Origin: Salinisphaera sp049568105
GTDB taxonomy: Bacteria > Pseudomonadota > Gammaproteobacteria > Nevskiales > Salinisphaeraceae
DNA: 64,000 bases
Assembly: GCF_049568105.1 (NCBI RefSeq)
Contig: NZ_CP145335.1
Coordinates: 2,666,001-2,730,000, forward strand
Direction of reading: 5' to 3'
Part shown: one piece after another, positions 36,528 through 45,639 of the stretch
Position numbering within the stretch: the first letter of the stretch is position 1
Layout: each line of letters opens with the position of its first letter
The notes under the pieces: model-generated
Told to the model about the DNA's origin: nothing
What the model saw: only the letters and a program-made list of their open reading frames with translations
Database searches by the model: none
Position numbers and translations under genes: made by a program

Positions 36528-37373
36528 ATGTCAAAACACAGCTATGCCTTCCCACCGGCGGGGCTGCCGGATCAGAACCAGCGCACAGTCGATCGTGCGG
36601 TATTCAAAACAGCCTACGCGGTCGTTCCCGGCAGCGTGATGCGCGATATCGTCACCAGCCGGTTGCCGCATTGGCACGCCACCCGGGCCTGGATACTGGC
36701 CCGCCCCATGTCTGGCTTTGCCGAAACGTTCGCCCAGTACGCTATGGAAGTCGCCCCGGGGGGCGGCAGCGAGCGTCCGGAACCGGATCCGACAGTCGAG
36801 TCGGTGCTGTTCGTGGTCGACGGCGGGTTAACGCTGACTCTGGAAGGCAAAGCCCATGCCCTGATTCCGGGCAGCTATGTCTTCATCCCACCGGGGGCAG
36901 ACTGGCATTTGCACAATGACACGGCAGACCCGGCTCACTTCCAGTGGATCCGCAAGGCCTACGAGCCGGCCGACGGCATTCCGGCACCGGCTGCGTTCGT
37001 CACCCACGACGACGACGTAACGCCCGAGCCGATGCCCGACACCGAGGGTGTCTGGGCGACCAGCCGCTTCGTGGCGGCCGACGATCTGCGCCACGACATG
37101 CACGTCACCATCGTGACGTTTCAGCCCGGCGGCGTGATTCCGTTTTCCGAGACCCACGTCATGGAGCACGGGCTGTACATCCTGCAGGGCAAGGCGGTCT
37201 ACCAGCTCAACGAAGACTGGGTAGAGGTCGAGGCCGGCGACTTCCTATGGCTACGCGCCTTCTGCCCCCAGGCCTGCTATGCCGCCGGGCCGGGCCCGTT
37301 TCGTTATCTGCTCTACAAGGACGTCAATCGGCATCCGCGACTGCCCGGTGCCCCCTCATTGGCCGCGACTTAG
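36528..37373 (+). CDS. allE: (S)-ureidoglycine aminohydrolase
   Basis: A 281-residue bicupin that converts (S)-ureidoglycine to (S)-ureidoglycolate and ammonia (YlbA/AllE, UGHY). The N-terminal cupin contains ESVLFVVDGGLTLTLEGKAH, and the C-terminal one FSETHVMEHGLYILQGKAVY supplies the E, H, H and Q that bind manganese. Start at ATG 36528; a TTG just before it is also in frame. It is followed 58 bp later by the uricase gene, and the operator pair lies upstream. Its presence implies that allantoate is opened by an amidohydrolase giving ureidoglycine, not by allantoicase. Confidence 0.93.
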   Translation: MSKHSYAFPPAGLPDQNQRTVDRAVFKTAYAVVPGSVMRDIVTSRLPHWHATRAWILARPMSGFAETFAQYAMEVAPGGGSERPEPDPTVESVLFVVDGGLTLTLEGKAHALIPGSYVFIPPGADWHLHNDTADPAHFQWIRKAYEPADGIPAPAAFVTHDDDVTPEPMPDTEGVWATSRFVAADDLRHDMHVTIVTFQPGGVIPFSETHVMEHGLYILQGKAVYQLNEDWVEVEAGDFLWLRAFCPQACYAAGPGPFRYLLYKDVNRHPRLPGAPSLAAT

Positions 37374-37431
37374 CCCCCGGGTGATACCTGCCGCTTTCGA
37401 TCATCCACTCAGCAATTTTCAAGGAAACCCA

Positions 37432-38331
37432 ATGACCCAGCACCATGTTCATCTCGGCACCAATCAATACGGCAAGGCCGAGGTTCGTCTGGTCAAGATC
37501 ACCCGCGACAGCCCGCGCCACGAGATCGAGGATCTGAACGTCACCTCGGAGCTGCGCGGCGACTTCGAGTCGGCCTATCGCGAAGGCAATAACGAGCACG
37601 TGATTCCGACCGATACCCAGAAGAACACCGTATTCGCCTTTGCCCGGGACGGCGTCGGCGCCCCAGAGACGTTTCTGATACGTCTGGCGAATCACTTTAC
37701 CGACAACTTCGACTGGGTAGACGGCGGCCGTTGGGAGGCCCGGCAATACGCCTGGGAGCGCATTCACGCACACGGCGCGGCCCACGATCATTCCTTCGTA
37801 AGAAGCGGCCAGGCAGTGCGCACTGCAGTCGTGGTACGCGATCACGCACACACCCATGTCCTGGCCGGACTGCAGGAAATGACGGTGCTTAAATCCACCG
37901 AATCCGGCTTCGAAGGCTATCCCAAGGATCGCTATACCACGCTGCCGGAAACCGACGATCGCATCATGGCGACCGAGATCACCGCGCGCTGGCGTTACAA
38001 CACACCGGAAGTGGATTTCAACGCGGTCTACGACAGCGTCAAGGCGCTGCTGCTGGAAGGCTTTGCCGAAAAATACTCCAGCGCGCTCCAACAGACCCTG
38101 TTCGACATGGGCACCAAAGTCATTGATGCTCACCCGGAAATCGACGAGATCCGACTATCGATGCCGAACAAGCATCATTTCGTGGTCGACCTGTCGCCCT
38201 TCGGCCTAGACAACCCGAACGAGGTCTTCTATGCCGCCGACCGGCCTTATGGCCTGATCGAGGCTGCAGTGGTGCGCGATGGCGCCAGCGAGGCCAGTAA
38301 TGCCTGGGCGCATATGGCCGGCTTCTGCTGA
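37432..38331 (+). CDS. uaZ: Urate oxidase (uricase)
   Basis: A 299-residue cofactor-free uricase oxidising urate to 5-hydroxyisourate. Two T-fold domains; the catalytic Thr-Lys region is visible as PTDTQKNTVFAFA, the substrate Phe/Arg region as STESGFEGYPKDRYTTLPET, and NKHHFVVDLSPFGLDNPNEV plus the YAADRPYGLIEA block are the family's C-terminal signature. The start at 37432 has an AAGGAAA Shine-Dalgarno. Cotranscribed with the upstream allE-type gene. The product is unstable, and its two follow-on enzymes (HIU hydrolase, OHCU decarboxylase) are also in the cluster. Confidence 0.97.
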   Translation: MTQHHVHLGTNQYGKAEVRLVKITRDSPRHEIEDLNVTSELRGDFESAYREGNNEHVIPTDTQKNTVFAFARDGVGAPETFLIRLANHFTDNFDWVDGGRWEARQYAWERIHAHGAAHDHSFVRSGQAVRTAVVVRDHAHTHVLAGLQEMTVLKSTESGFEGYPKDRYTTLPETDDRIMATEITARWRYNTPEVDFNAVYDSVKALLLEGFAEKYSSALQQTLFDMGTKVIDAHPEIDEIRLSMPNKHHFVVDLSPFGLDNPNEVFYAADRPYGLIEAAVVRDGASEASNAWAHMAGFC

Positions 38332-38357
38332 TTCGAACGCGGCTGGCCTGCGCTGCC

Positions 38358-39710
38358 TCAGGACACCAGCCGCGTTGCGATCCGGTTGTGGCGGGCGATC
38401 CAGGCCGACAGATCGCCTTCGACGAGCTGGCCTTCTCGTACCCGGGGCCGGCCGTTGATGATCGACAGGTCCACCCGCGGTGGGTTGCAGAACACCAGCG
38501 CTGCGACCGGGTCATGGACGGCGCCACCGGCCAGGCCGAGACTGTCCAGCCGATAGCCAATCACATCGGCAGCCATGCCCGGTGCCAGGGCGCCGATATC
38601 GTCGCGGCCCAGCACTTCCGCCCCGCCCCGCGTGGCCAGACGCAGGGCGTCGTAGGCGGACATGGCAGAGGCGCCCCGCGCCAGCCGCGCCAACAGCATC
38701 GCCTGGCGGGCCTCGGCCCGCATGTCGGAGCTGTCGTTCGAGGCCGAACCATCGACGCCGAGGCCGACCCGCAGCCCGGCGGCCTGCATTTTATCGATCG
38801 ACGCCACCCCCGAGGCCAAGCGCATATTGGAACTCGGACAGTGGGCGGCCCCGCAGCGATGGACACCGAGGCGCTCCAGTTCGCCGGCACTGGGATGCAC
38901 CATATGCGCGAACCAGACGTCATCGCCCGTCCAGCCGACATGTTCGGCATACTCGACCGGGGTCTTGCCGAAGGTCTCACGGCAAAAAGCATCTTCGTCC
39001 AGGGTCTCGGCCAGATGGGTATGCAGATGCACGCCGTACTGGCGTGCCAGCGCCGCCGACTCGCGCATCAGATCCATCGATACCGAAAACGGCGAACAGG
39101 GCGCGAGCGCAATCCGGGTCATCGCGCCCGGCGACGGATCGTGATACCGCTCGATCACGCGCTGGGAATCGACCAGGATCGCCGGCTCGCTCTCTACGGC
39201 GTGATCGGGCGGCAGCCCGCCCGCCGATTCGCCGACCGACATCGAGCCGCGCGAGGCATGGAAACGAAAGCCCATATCGGCCGCGGCATGGATCTGGTCA
39301 TCCACCCGCGCGCCGTTCGGCCAGATATAGGTATGGTCAGCCGCCGTGGTACAGCCCGACAGCATCAGCTCAGCGATCGCGATGCGCGTGGCGGTTTCGA
39401 TCGCCTCCGGATCGAGCCGGGCCCAGATCGGGTAGTGGGCGACCAGCCAGTTGAACAGACCAGCATCTTGGCCGGCCGGCAGGTTGCGGGTCAGCGTCTG
39501 GAAGAAATGATGATGGGTATTGATCAACCCCGGCAACAGAATATGCCCGCTCGCATCGATGACTTCATCGGCCGGCTGGGTCGAGGTGCCGGCCGGCTCG
39601 ATCGCGGTGATCAGTCCCTCCTCAATCCATAGGCTGGCATGACGCCACTGGCTGCCGGCATCATCGAAACAGGCGATAACCTCGGCATTGTCGATTCGGA
39701 GAGTGCTCAT
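38358..39710 (-). CDS. 8-oxoguanine deaminase (amidohydrolase)
   Basis: A 450-residue metal-dependent amidohydrolase. Metal ligands: PGLINTHHHFFQTLTR, HTHLAETLDE, and the late aspartate in GLGVDGSASNDSSDM. The blocks SGCTTAADHTYIWPNG, ALAPCSPFSVS and CHCPSSNMRLASG-like AAHCPSSNMRLASG closely follow the characterised Pseudomonas 8-oxoguanine deaminase as I remember it. Such enzymes deaminate 8-oxoguanine to urate and, less well, isocytosine or guanine. It is convergent with the uricase gene, which would consume the urate formed. A 373-bp gap precedes it, so it may have its own promoter. Plain guanine deaminase is the main alternative. Confidence 0.82.
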   Translation of the reverse strand: MSTLRIDNAEVIACFDDAGSQWRHASLWIEEGLITAIEPAGTSTQPADEVIDASGHILLPGLINTHHHFFQTLTRNLPAGQDAGLFNWLVAHYPIWARLDPEAIETATRIAIAELMLSGCTTAADHTYIWPNGARVDDQIHAAADMGFRFHASRGSMSVGESAGGLPPDHAVESEPAILVDSQRVIERYHDPSPGAMTRIALAPCSPFSVSMDLMRESAALARQYGVHLHTHLAETLDEDAFCRETFGKTPVEYAEHVGWTGDDVWFAHMVHPSAGELERLGVHRCGAAHCPSSNMRLASGVASIDKMQAAGLRVGLGVDGSASNDSSDMRAEARQAMLLARLARGASAMSAYDALRLATRGGAEVLGRDDIGALAPGMAADVIGYRLDSLGLAGGAVHDPVAALVFCNPPRVDLSIINGRPRVREGQLVEGDLSAWIARHNRIATRLVS

Positions 39711-40083
39711 CGGCAGGCTCTTTTGTAGTGCATAAATTCGACAGCCGGATCCTGCCAGACTGCCCTGATGATACCGGCCCGGGTCTTCTGCAGGCCGGCG
39801 CGGGCCATCAGCCTTGGCCGGCGCCATGAACCCCGACGCCCGTTTTGCCGGCTCTGGGACCGACGTGTCTGCCTATCCTGCGGCGATCCGGACAGAGTGC
39901 CTCGAGCGTGCGCGATTGCGCTGTGCGGCCGTGCCGCCGCCTGTGGCACAGATGAACGAGCACGTCGGTACGACCAAGCCAAGAGCGATACCTGCCGTGG
40001 CCGGACCGGCTGCAGCGACCAGCACTCGCGTCTCGTCACGCGGCGTTAGCGGCCAGATCTGCGATCTACCGCGGAATCAAGAC
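39711..40083. other. Gap between hiuH and the oxoguanine deaminase gene
   Basis: 373 bp without a supportable gene. It may carry the deaminase promoter. I do not see the ATTGGATAC motif here. Confidence 0.4.
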
Positions 40084-40437
40084 CTAGCTGCCGCGATACG
40101 TCGAATAGCCATAGGGCGAAACCAGCAGCGGCACATGATAGTGCTCCTGCGGCGAACTCACGACGAAGCGGATCACCACGTCGTCGAGAAAATCGCCGGC
40201 ATGCGCGCTGCCCCGGGTCGCGTAATAGGCCGATACCGACAGCATCAGTTCATAGCGCCCGGCAACGAACGCCGCACCGCTGAGAAGTGGTTGGTCGGTA
40301 CGGCCGTCGGCATTGGTTTCGGCCGTCGCCAGCAGCGTGCGCTGGCCACCCGGCGCGAGCCGGGCCAACTCGATCCGGATACCGGCTCCAGGGCAGCCGT
40401 TGGCGGTATCCAGTACGTGGGTGGTCAGATACCCCAT
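40084..40437 (-). CDS. hiuH: 5-hydroxyisourate hydrolase
   Basis: A 117-residue transthyretin-like protein converting 5-hydroxyisourate to OHCU. The start MGYLTTHVLDTANGCPG and the C-terminal YHVPLLVSPYGYSTYRGS with the diagnostic YRGS tetrapeptide are both present, including the catalytic His residues near both ends and the internal Arg (GRTD). No signal peptide, so it is cytoplasmic. It lies 6 bp after the NCS2 permease gene in the minus-strand operon. Confidence 0.96.
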   Translation of the reverse strand: MGYLTTHVLDTANGCPGAGIRIELARLAPGGQRTLLATAETNADGRTDQPLLSGAAFVAGRYELMLSVSAYYATRGSAHAGDFLDDVVIRFVVSSPQEHYHVPLLVSPYGYSTYRGS

Positions 40438-40443
40438 AGTGAT

Positions 40444-41808
40444 CTACTCATGCAGTTCGTTGGTCTCGGCGTGGCGCGCCTCGTCTGCTGCCCCGCCGCT
40501 CGATGAAGCGCCGCCGGCCCCGTTGAGCAGCAGATTGGACAGCACCGCTGCGATGGTCGTGAGCATGATGCCGCTATGGACGATCGGCGCCGTCCAGTCC
40601 GGCAGCGCGGCAAAGAATTCCGGCGAGGCCAGCGGGATCATGCCGCAGCCGAACGACACCGCAATCACCAGCTGGTTGGCCCGCCGCGACAGATCCGCCT
40701 GCGACAGGATATTCAGGCCGGCCGCGGCCACCATGCCGAACATCACCAGCCCGGCACCGCCCAGTACCGGCTTGGGAATCGACGCCACCAGATAGGCCGC
40801 CTTCGGGCACAGGCTGAGCACCACCAGCATGACGCCCGACACTACGGTTACCCAGCGGCTGGTCACGCCGGTCATGCCGACCAGACCGATATTCTGTGAA
40901 AACGAAGTATGCGGAAAGCCGTTGAACAGCCCCGACAGGGCCGTGGCCAGGCCATCGCCGCTGAGTCCGCGGCGCAGGCGCTGAGCATCTACCGGCCGCT
41001 CGACCAAGTCGCCCAGGGCCAGAAACATACCGGTCGATTCCACCAGCGTGACCACCATCACGATGCACATGGCCAGAATCCCGGCCGGTGGAAACTGCCA
41101 GGCGCCGAAGTGAAACGGTGTGACGACCTGGCCCCAGGGCCGGCTGGTCATCCCCGACAGATCGACCGCCCCGCACAGCCAGGCCAACAGATAGCCGGCG
41201 GCCAAGCCCAGTAACACCGAGATGTTCACCCAGAAGCCGCGGCCGAAGCGATTGATCAGCAATACGGCTGCGAGCACGAACGCCGCCAATAGAATATGAG
41301 TCGGCGCCCCGAAATCGTCGGCAGTCGCCCCGCCCCCGGCCCACTGAATACCAACCGGCAACAGCGATATGCCGATCGAGGTGATGACCGTGCCGGTCAC
41401 CAGCGGCGGAAAGAAACGAAGCACTCGCGCGAATACCGGCACGATCGCGATACCGAACAGCCCGCTGACGAAAGTCGCACCGAAAATACCCGGCAGCCCG
41501 ATATCGCCGCCGCCGGCCATGGCCACCATCGGCCCGACGGTTACGAAGCTCGAGCCCATAACCACCGGCATCCGGATCCCGAACATGCCGGCCCCGAACG
41601 ACTGAATCAGCGTACCGATACCGGCACACAGCAGATCGGCGTTGATCAGATACGACAGCTGATCGCGGGGCAGCTCGAGTGCATAGCCGACAATCAGGGC
41701 TACGGCTACCGAGCCGGCATACATCACCAACACATGCTGTAGTCCGGCTAGGGCCAGCGTGGCACCACCGGGCCGGCGTGCGTCTTGGACGCTTAGGCTC
41801 GTTTCCAT
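40444..41808 (-). CDS. NCS2 xanthine/urate permease
   Basis: A 454-residue inner-membrane nucleobase:cation symporter-2 of the UraA/UacT/PbuX type with about 12-14 hydrophobic segments. The family signature QNIGLVGMTGVTSR (QNxGxxxxTxxxSR) is near residue 300, and the conserved acidic helix reads VVTLVESTGMFLALGDL. Given the neighbours, urate or xanthine is the likely substrate. I use METSLSVQDA (41806-41808) because a GGAG Shine-Dalgarno precedes it; a longer start at 41832 lacks one. The C-terminus is low complexity (NGAGGASSSGGAADE). Confidence 0.9.
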   Translation of the reverse strand: METSLSVQDARRPGGATLALAGLQHVLVMYAGSVAVALIVGYALELPRDQLSYLINADLLCAGIGTLIQSFGAGMFGIRMPVVMGSSFVTVGPMVAMAGGGDIGLPGIFGATFVSGLFGIAIVPVFARVLRFFPPLVTGTVITSIGISLLPVGIQWAGGGATADDFGAPTHILLAAFVLAAVLLINRFGRGFWVNISVLLGLAAGYLLAWLCGAVDLSGMTSRPWGQVVTPFHFGAWQFPPAGILAMCIVMVVTLVESTGMFLALGDLVERPVDAQRLRRGLSGDGLATALSGLFNGFPHTSFSQNIGLVGMTGVTSRWVTVVSGVMLVVLSLCPKAAYLVASIPKPVLGGAGLVMFGMVAAAGLNILSQADLSRRANQLVIAVSFGCGMIPLASPEFFAALPDWTAPIVHSGIMLTTIAAVLSNLLLNGAGGASSSGGAADEARHAETNELHE

Positions 41809-41866
41809 CAGCTTCTCCAGCGGTTTGGCCATTTCGAAAGCGTGGCGACGCGGCCGACCAAGCGCA

Positions 41867-42589
41867 TCAGAAGCGCGGCGGCCAGTGCCGGAACGCCTTG
41901 GCCCGCGGTTCGGCATAGGTACGCAGTTTCGAGGTCGACAGCCCCTGGCGGACCAGCGATTCAGCGATGCCGACCGCCGCAGCCACGCCGTCGACCACCG
42001 GCGCACCGGTACGTTCGATCACCCGCGAGCGCAGCCCGGCCATGCCGCCACAGCCCAGGCAGATCACTTCGGCATGATCGTCGCTCACCGCGCGTTCGGA
42101 TTGTTCAGCAATGGCCTCGATCGCCACCGACGGATCGCGTTCGAGATCGAGCACGCCGAGCCCGCTGGCGCGTATCGAAGCCAGCCGGTCAGTCAGACCG
42201 GCCAGCTTCAATCGATCGGCGATCAGCGGCACGGTCCGGTCGAGCGTGGTCACCACGCTATAGGCATGGCCGAGGAACATCGCGGTACTCGCCGCCGCCT
42301 CGGTGATATCGACCACCGGCACCGCCAGCAACTCCTGCAGCCCTTCCCGGCCGTGCTCGCCATAGCCGGCCTGGATCACGGCGTCATAGGGCTCGGCATA
42401 GCGGCGCACCCGCTCCATGACGGCGACCGCGGCCAGATAACTCTCATAGTTGCCCTCGACCGATTCGGCGCCAAAATCTGGCGTCAATGGCACGATCTCG
42501 GTGCCCGGCGCCGCCGCGGCGCGCGCGGCCTCGCCGATTGCCTCGGTCATGCTTTCGGTGGTATTGACGTTGACCACGAGAATTCGCAA
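41867..42589 (-). CDS. hpxA: Allantoin/hydantoin racemase-like protein (Asp/Glu racemase fold)
   Basis: A 240-residue protein starting RILVVNVNTTESMTEAIGEA, a hydantoin/allantoin racemase start. The second catalytic cysteine is clear in EVICLGCGGMAGL. At the place of the first cysteine (normally A-C-F after DAV) it reads DAVIQAGYGEHGREG, so that cysteine appears missing. The start is a TTG at 42587-42589 with AAGGAG 8 bases upstream; no nearby ATG fits. In the cluster it could interconvert allantoin enantiomers for PuuE. The missing cysteine leaves open a different reaction. Confidence 0.75.
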   Translation of the reverse strand: MRILVVNVNTTESMTEAIGEAARAAAAPGTEIVPLTPDFGAESVEGNYESYLAAVAVMERVRRYAEPYDAVIQAGYGEHGREGLQELLAVPVVDITEAAASTAMFLGHAYSVVTTLDRTVPLIADRLKLAGLTDRLASIRASGLGVLDLERDPSVAIEAIAEQSERAVSDDHAEVICLGCGGMAGLRSRVIERTGAPVVDGVAAAVGIAESLVRQGLSTSKLRTYAEPRAKAFRHWPPRF

Positions 42590-42608
42590 AGCAATCGTCT
42601 CCTTGTAT

Positions 42609-44108
42609 TCAATCGCTGGGAACCGCGATGCCGCGTCCGTCCCGCGGGGCCACGTGTCGGCTGCGATCGGCAATTACGGCATAGGACAACGCGGCGAGTA
42701 CCGCGCCGAAAAACCAGGAAAAACCGCTGATCGCCTCGAGTATCGGCAGCAGTGCGACAGCCAAAGATATGCAGGCCGCCGGTGCCAACGCGACAAAAGC
42801 CCGAATATTGAATCCCTTACGATAGACGTAGGGGGCGCCGGGTCGGTCGTCGTAGAGCCCGCCTACGTCGATACAGCGGTGCGATACAAGCCAGTATTGG
42901 GCCATGATCACGCCGAATACCGGCCCTAGCAGCGCCCCGAGCCCGCCCAGGAAATACTCGATCACGATCGGCGAGTTGTAGAGATTCCAGGGCATAATCA
43001 CGAGCCCGGCCAGTGCACTCAGCCAACCGGCCCGCTTGAAATCCAGCAGCCGCGGCATCGCATTGGCCAGCATGTAGATCGGCGCGACGAAATTCGCCAC
43101 CAGATTGACTGCCACCGTGAGTACGATCAGTGCGACACAGGCGGCGACCAGCAGACCCGTATTGGGGATGGTGCGCACGATATCCGCCGGGCTTTCGATC
43201 ACCTGGCCGTTGATCGAGAACTGGGCCCCGGCCAGGATCACGACGATGGCCGCGAAAAACAGCATGTTCACCGGAATGCCGAGCAGATTGCCCAACAGAA
43301 TGTCGCGCCGACTGCGCACCGAGCGGGTGAAATCACAGAAATTGAGCACGAACGTGCCGTAAATCACGACCCACAGCGCGGCTGCTGCGAAGATTTCACG
43401 CCACATAGCAAAACCGGTCAACGCATTGACGGGCGCCATAGCAATGGCGAAATCCGCACGGGCGAGCATCCAGCTGGCCAGCAGCGTCATGGCGATCAAG
43501 ATCACCGGCCCGGCCAGTGCCACATAGCGACGCACCATCTGCATGCCGTAACTGACGATCACCACCTGCAGCGCCCAGAGCGCCGCAAAGGTCAACCAAC
43601 CGAGGCTCGACAGCCCCAGTACCGCGTTGTGATCCCAGCCATTCAGCCCAGGCCAGATCGCCACCAGCATGACCCGCAGCACCACCGAGGCAAGATAGGT
43701 CTGGATGCCGAACCAAGCGATGGCCACACTGCCGCGAATCCAGGCCGCGACCTGGGCACCGTCGATACCGAAGGCCGCCCGCGCGAGCACCGGAAACGGT
43801 ACACCGGTGCGATGGCCCATCAAGCCCGACAGGTTGAGCAGCCCATACAAAAGCACGGCGCCGATCGCGAACGCCAGCAGGATCTGCCATACCCCCAGCC
43901 CGAGCGAGAACAGACCGATCGCGAAGGTGTAATTGCCCAGACTGTGAACATCGTTGGCCCACAGCGTGAACACATGATACGCCCGCCACGGCCGCCCGGC
44001 GGCCTGCGTCGGCGCGAGTTCGCGGTTATACAACCGCGGACTCGGATAATCGGAATAGCGCTGCGATACCGACCGTTCATCCAGCCCGTTCGCAGCTACG
44101 GCACTCAT
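42609..44108 (-). CDS. NCS1 allantoin/purine permease
   Basis: A 499-residue nucleobase:cation symporter-1 (Mhp1/PucI/CodB superfamily) with about 12 membrane helices. RLYNRELAPTQAAGRPWRAY and FTLWANDVHSLGNYTFAIGL are the typical N-terminal blocks, and YGMQMVRRYVALAGPV and NFCDFTRSVRSRRDILLGN are further family blocks. Allantoin is the most likely substrate in this context; uracil or hydantoin transporters look similar. Its start overlaps the allA stop as ATGA. Confidence 0.9.
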   Translation of the reverse strand: MSAVAANGLDERSVSQRYSDYPSPRLYNRELAPTQAAGRPWRAYHVFTLWANDVHSLGNYTFAIGLFSLGLGVWQILLAFAIGAVLLYGLLNLSGLMGHRTGVPFPVLARAAFGIDGAQVAAWIRGSVAIAWFGIQTYLASVVLRVMLVAIWPGLNGWDHNAVLGLSSLGWLTFAALWALQVVIVSYGMQMVRRYVALAGPVILIAMTLLASWMLARADFAIAMAPVNALTGFAMWREIFAAAALWVVIYGTFVLNFCDFTRSVRSRRDILLGNLLGIPVNMLFFAAIVVILAGAQFSINGQVIESPADIVRTIPNTGLLVAACVALIVLTVAVNLVANFVAPIYMLANAMPRLLDFKRAGWLSALAGLVIMPWNLYNSPIVIEYFLGGLGALLGPVFGVIMAQYWLVSHRCIDVGGLYDDRPGAPYVYRKGFNIRAFVALAPAACISLAVALLPILEAISGFSWFFGAVLAALSYAVIADRSRHVAPRDGRGIAVPSD

Positions 44109-44620
44109 GTCAGCCTCAGCTGCACGGATCCGTCGACGATCTCGGTTTCATTCAGATTATCGCCCGGGCCGTCGCGCTCAACGGTCAGAAACTGCGAAAC
44201 GGCATCGAGCGCGATGATCGGGTGATGCCATACCCCCTTACGATAATTCACGCCCTGGTCGGGACGGGCCCAAAACGCCCGAAGCCGTTCGGCCGTGGGC
44301 GGCGGCGTGCCGTCGGCGACGATCACCACATAGCGATACCCGGATATCGGCATGAAGATCTGACTGCCTAACGGATGCCGCTCCATCAGGCGTAGCCGCA
44401 TCGGCAGACGTTCCGGCTGGGCTTCCACCAGATCGACGCGGACCCAGCCGCCCCGATCCTCGACATCTACCATGGCTAGATCGCGAAACCGCTCGGCCCG
44501 CCCCTGGTTGATCACCGACGCCGGATGGCCGTCGGTCTCGATCACGTCGCCGTAGGCGGCGAACGCCTCGGCCGATAGCGGTTCGGCGATCAGATCGTAG
44601 GTCAGATCGTTTTGGGTCAT
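44105..44620 (-). CDS. allA: Ureidoglycolate lyase
   Basis: A 171-residue AllA splitting ureidoglycolate into glyoxylate and urea. AEPLSAEAFAAYGDVIETDG, MERHPLGSQIFMPISGYRYV, RAFWARPDQGVNYRKGVWHH and ERDGPGDNLNETEI are the family landmarks. It is the first gene of the minus-strand operon allA - NCS1 - racemase - NCS2 - hiuH, and it faces uraD across a 162-bp promoter gap containing an operator pair. A GGGGG Shine-Dalgarno precedes the ATG. Confidence 0.96.
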   Translation of the reverse strand: MTQNDLTYDLIAEPLSAEAFAAYGDVIETDGHPASVINQGRAERFRDLAMVDVEDRGGWVRVDLVEAQPERLPMRLRLMERHPLGSQIFMPISGYRYVVIVADGTPPPTAERLRAFWARPDQGVNYRKGVWHHPIIALDAVSQFLTVERDGPGDNLNETEIVDGSVQLRLT

Positions 44621-44730
44621 GATGGCCCCCTGCTCCGGCTGGCTGCTTCCAGCGTGCGCGTCTCAAGCACCCTGCTTGCCATTCGACGCGCGCTGCGGAA
44701 AACTCGGTTCGGTCATTGTTCGCCTACAGA

Positions 44731-44765
44731 ATTGGATACGATATACACACAAGGTTGTATCTAAT
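44731..44765. promoter_or_regulatory. Operator pair between allA and uraD
   Basis: ATTGGATAC (44731-44739) and GTATCTAAT (44757-44765, one mismatch), 17 bp apart: the same geometry as at 36446-36480. It lies in the divergent promoter region and could control both units; the right copy is 18 bp before the uraD start. Confidence 0.75.
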
Positions 44766-44782
44766 CCAAACAAACAACTTTC

Positions 44783-45349
44783 ATGCCAGCGATGTCAGAA
44801 CACGATCTGCAGAACCAAGACACACGACAACTCGAGCCGCGACCGAGCCATCTCGACCAGGCGGCATTCGTCGCCGAATACGGTGGGATTTATGAGCATT
44901 CGCCGTGGGTTGCCCAAACAGCCTGGGATGCTGGGCTGAGCCCGGCCCAGGATACGGTCGACGGCTTGGCCGCCGTACTGCGTACCGCAGTCGACCGAGC
45001 CGCCCCGGCAGCGCGGCTGGCGTTGATCAATGCGCATCCGGATTTGGGCGGCAAGGCCGCAATGCGCGGCGAGTTGACCGCGGGTTCGACCCAGGAACAG
45101 GCCGGCGCGGGGCTGGATCAGTGCACACCGGCCGAGTACAAGCGGCTACAGGCGCTCAATACGGCCTATCGCGAACGGTTCGGCTTCGTGTTCATACTCG
45201 CGGTACGCGGCTTGGGGCGCCCGGCAATCCTTGCCGCCATGGCACAGCGCCTGGATAACGACCCAACAACGGAGTTCGAGACCGCGATCGCCGAGATTCA
45301 CAAGATCGCTCGGCTGCGTCTGGCCGCGCGTGCCGGCGGCTCTGGTTAA
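44783..45349 (+). CDS. uraD: OHCU decarboxylase
   Basis: A 188-residue 2-oxo-4-hydroxy-4-carboxy-5-ureidoimidazoline decarboxylase, giving (S)-allantoin. FVAEYGGIYEHSPWVAQTAW, the catalytic-His block LINAHPDLGGKAAM and RFGFVFILAVRG are conserved in the family. The start could be 44783 or the ATG at 44792; neither has a good Shine-Dalgarno. Divergent from allA. The next gene, puuE, is convergent, with a MITE-like repeat between them. Confidence 0.96.
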   Translation: MPAMSEHDLQNQDTRQLEPRPSHLDQAAFVAEYGGIYEHSPWVAQTAWDAGLSPAQDTVDGLAAVLRTAVDRAAPAARLALINAHPDLGGKAAMRGELTAGSTQEQAGAGLDQCTPAEYKRLQALNTAYRERFGFVFILAVRGLGRPAILAAMAQRLDNDPTTEFETAIAEIHKIARLRLAARAGGSG

Positions 45350-45384
45350 CGCCGGCTGCCCCATGGTGCAGCCCCAGCATGATG

Positions 45385-45639
45385 CGCGGAGGACGTAACG
45401 TCATGAGATACGCCGACGCACCCGCGCCCCTGGGGTAACAAGACAAGACATCATGAGCGTGGCCACGTGAGCGAACGATAACGCCGACTTGCCGTCCCAG
45501 GGGCATGGGCCGCCGGGTGATGCCCGCCCAGGGCGCCGCATGCCTTCGCCGTAGGGCCTGCCACGCTCGGGACATGCGCCTTGCCGGACACCATGGGCTG
45601 GTGTCATGCGATGGTGTCTCTCATGACGAGACGCCCTAG
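45385..45639. mobile_element. MITE-like repeat, copy B
   Basis: About 255 bp between convergent uraD and puuE. Left arm ACGTCATGAGATACGCCG, right arm GTGTCTCTCATGACGAG...CGCCCTAG; the arms are inverted copies (CGTCATGAGAnACnCC). Shared inner blocks include GAACGATAACGCC (45473-45485) and GTGATGCCCGCC. The terminal CTAG (45636-45639) contains the TAG stop of puuE. Confidence 0.75.
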
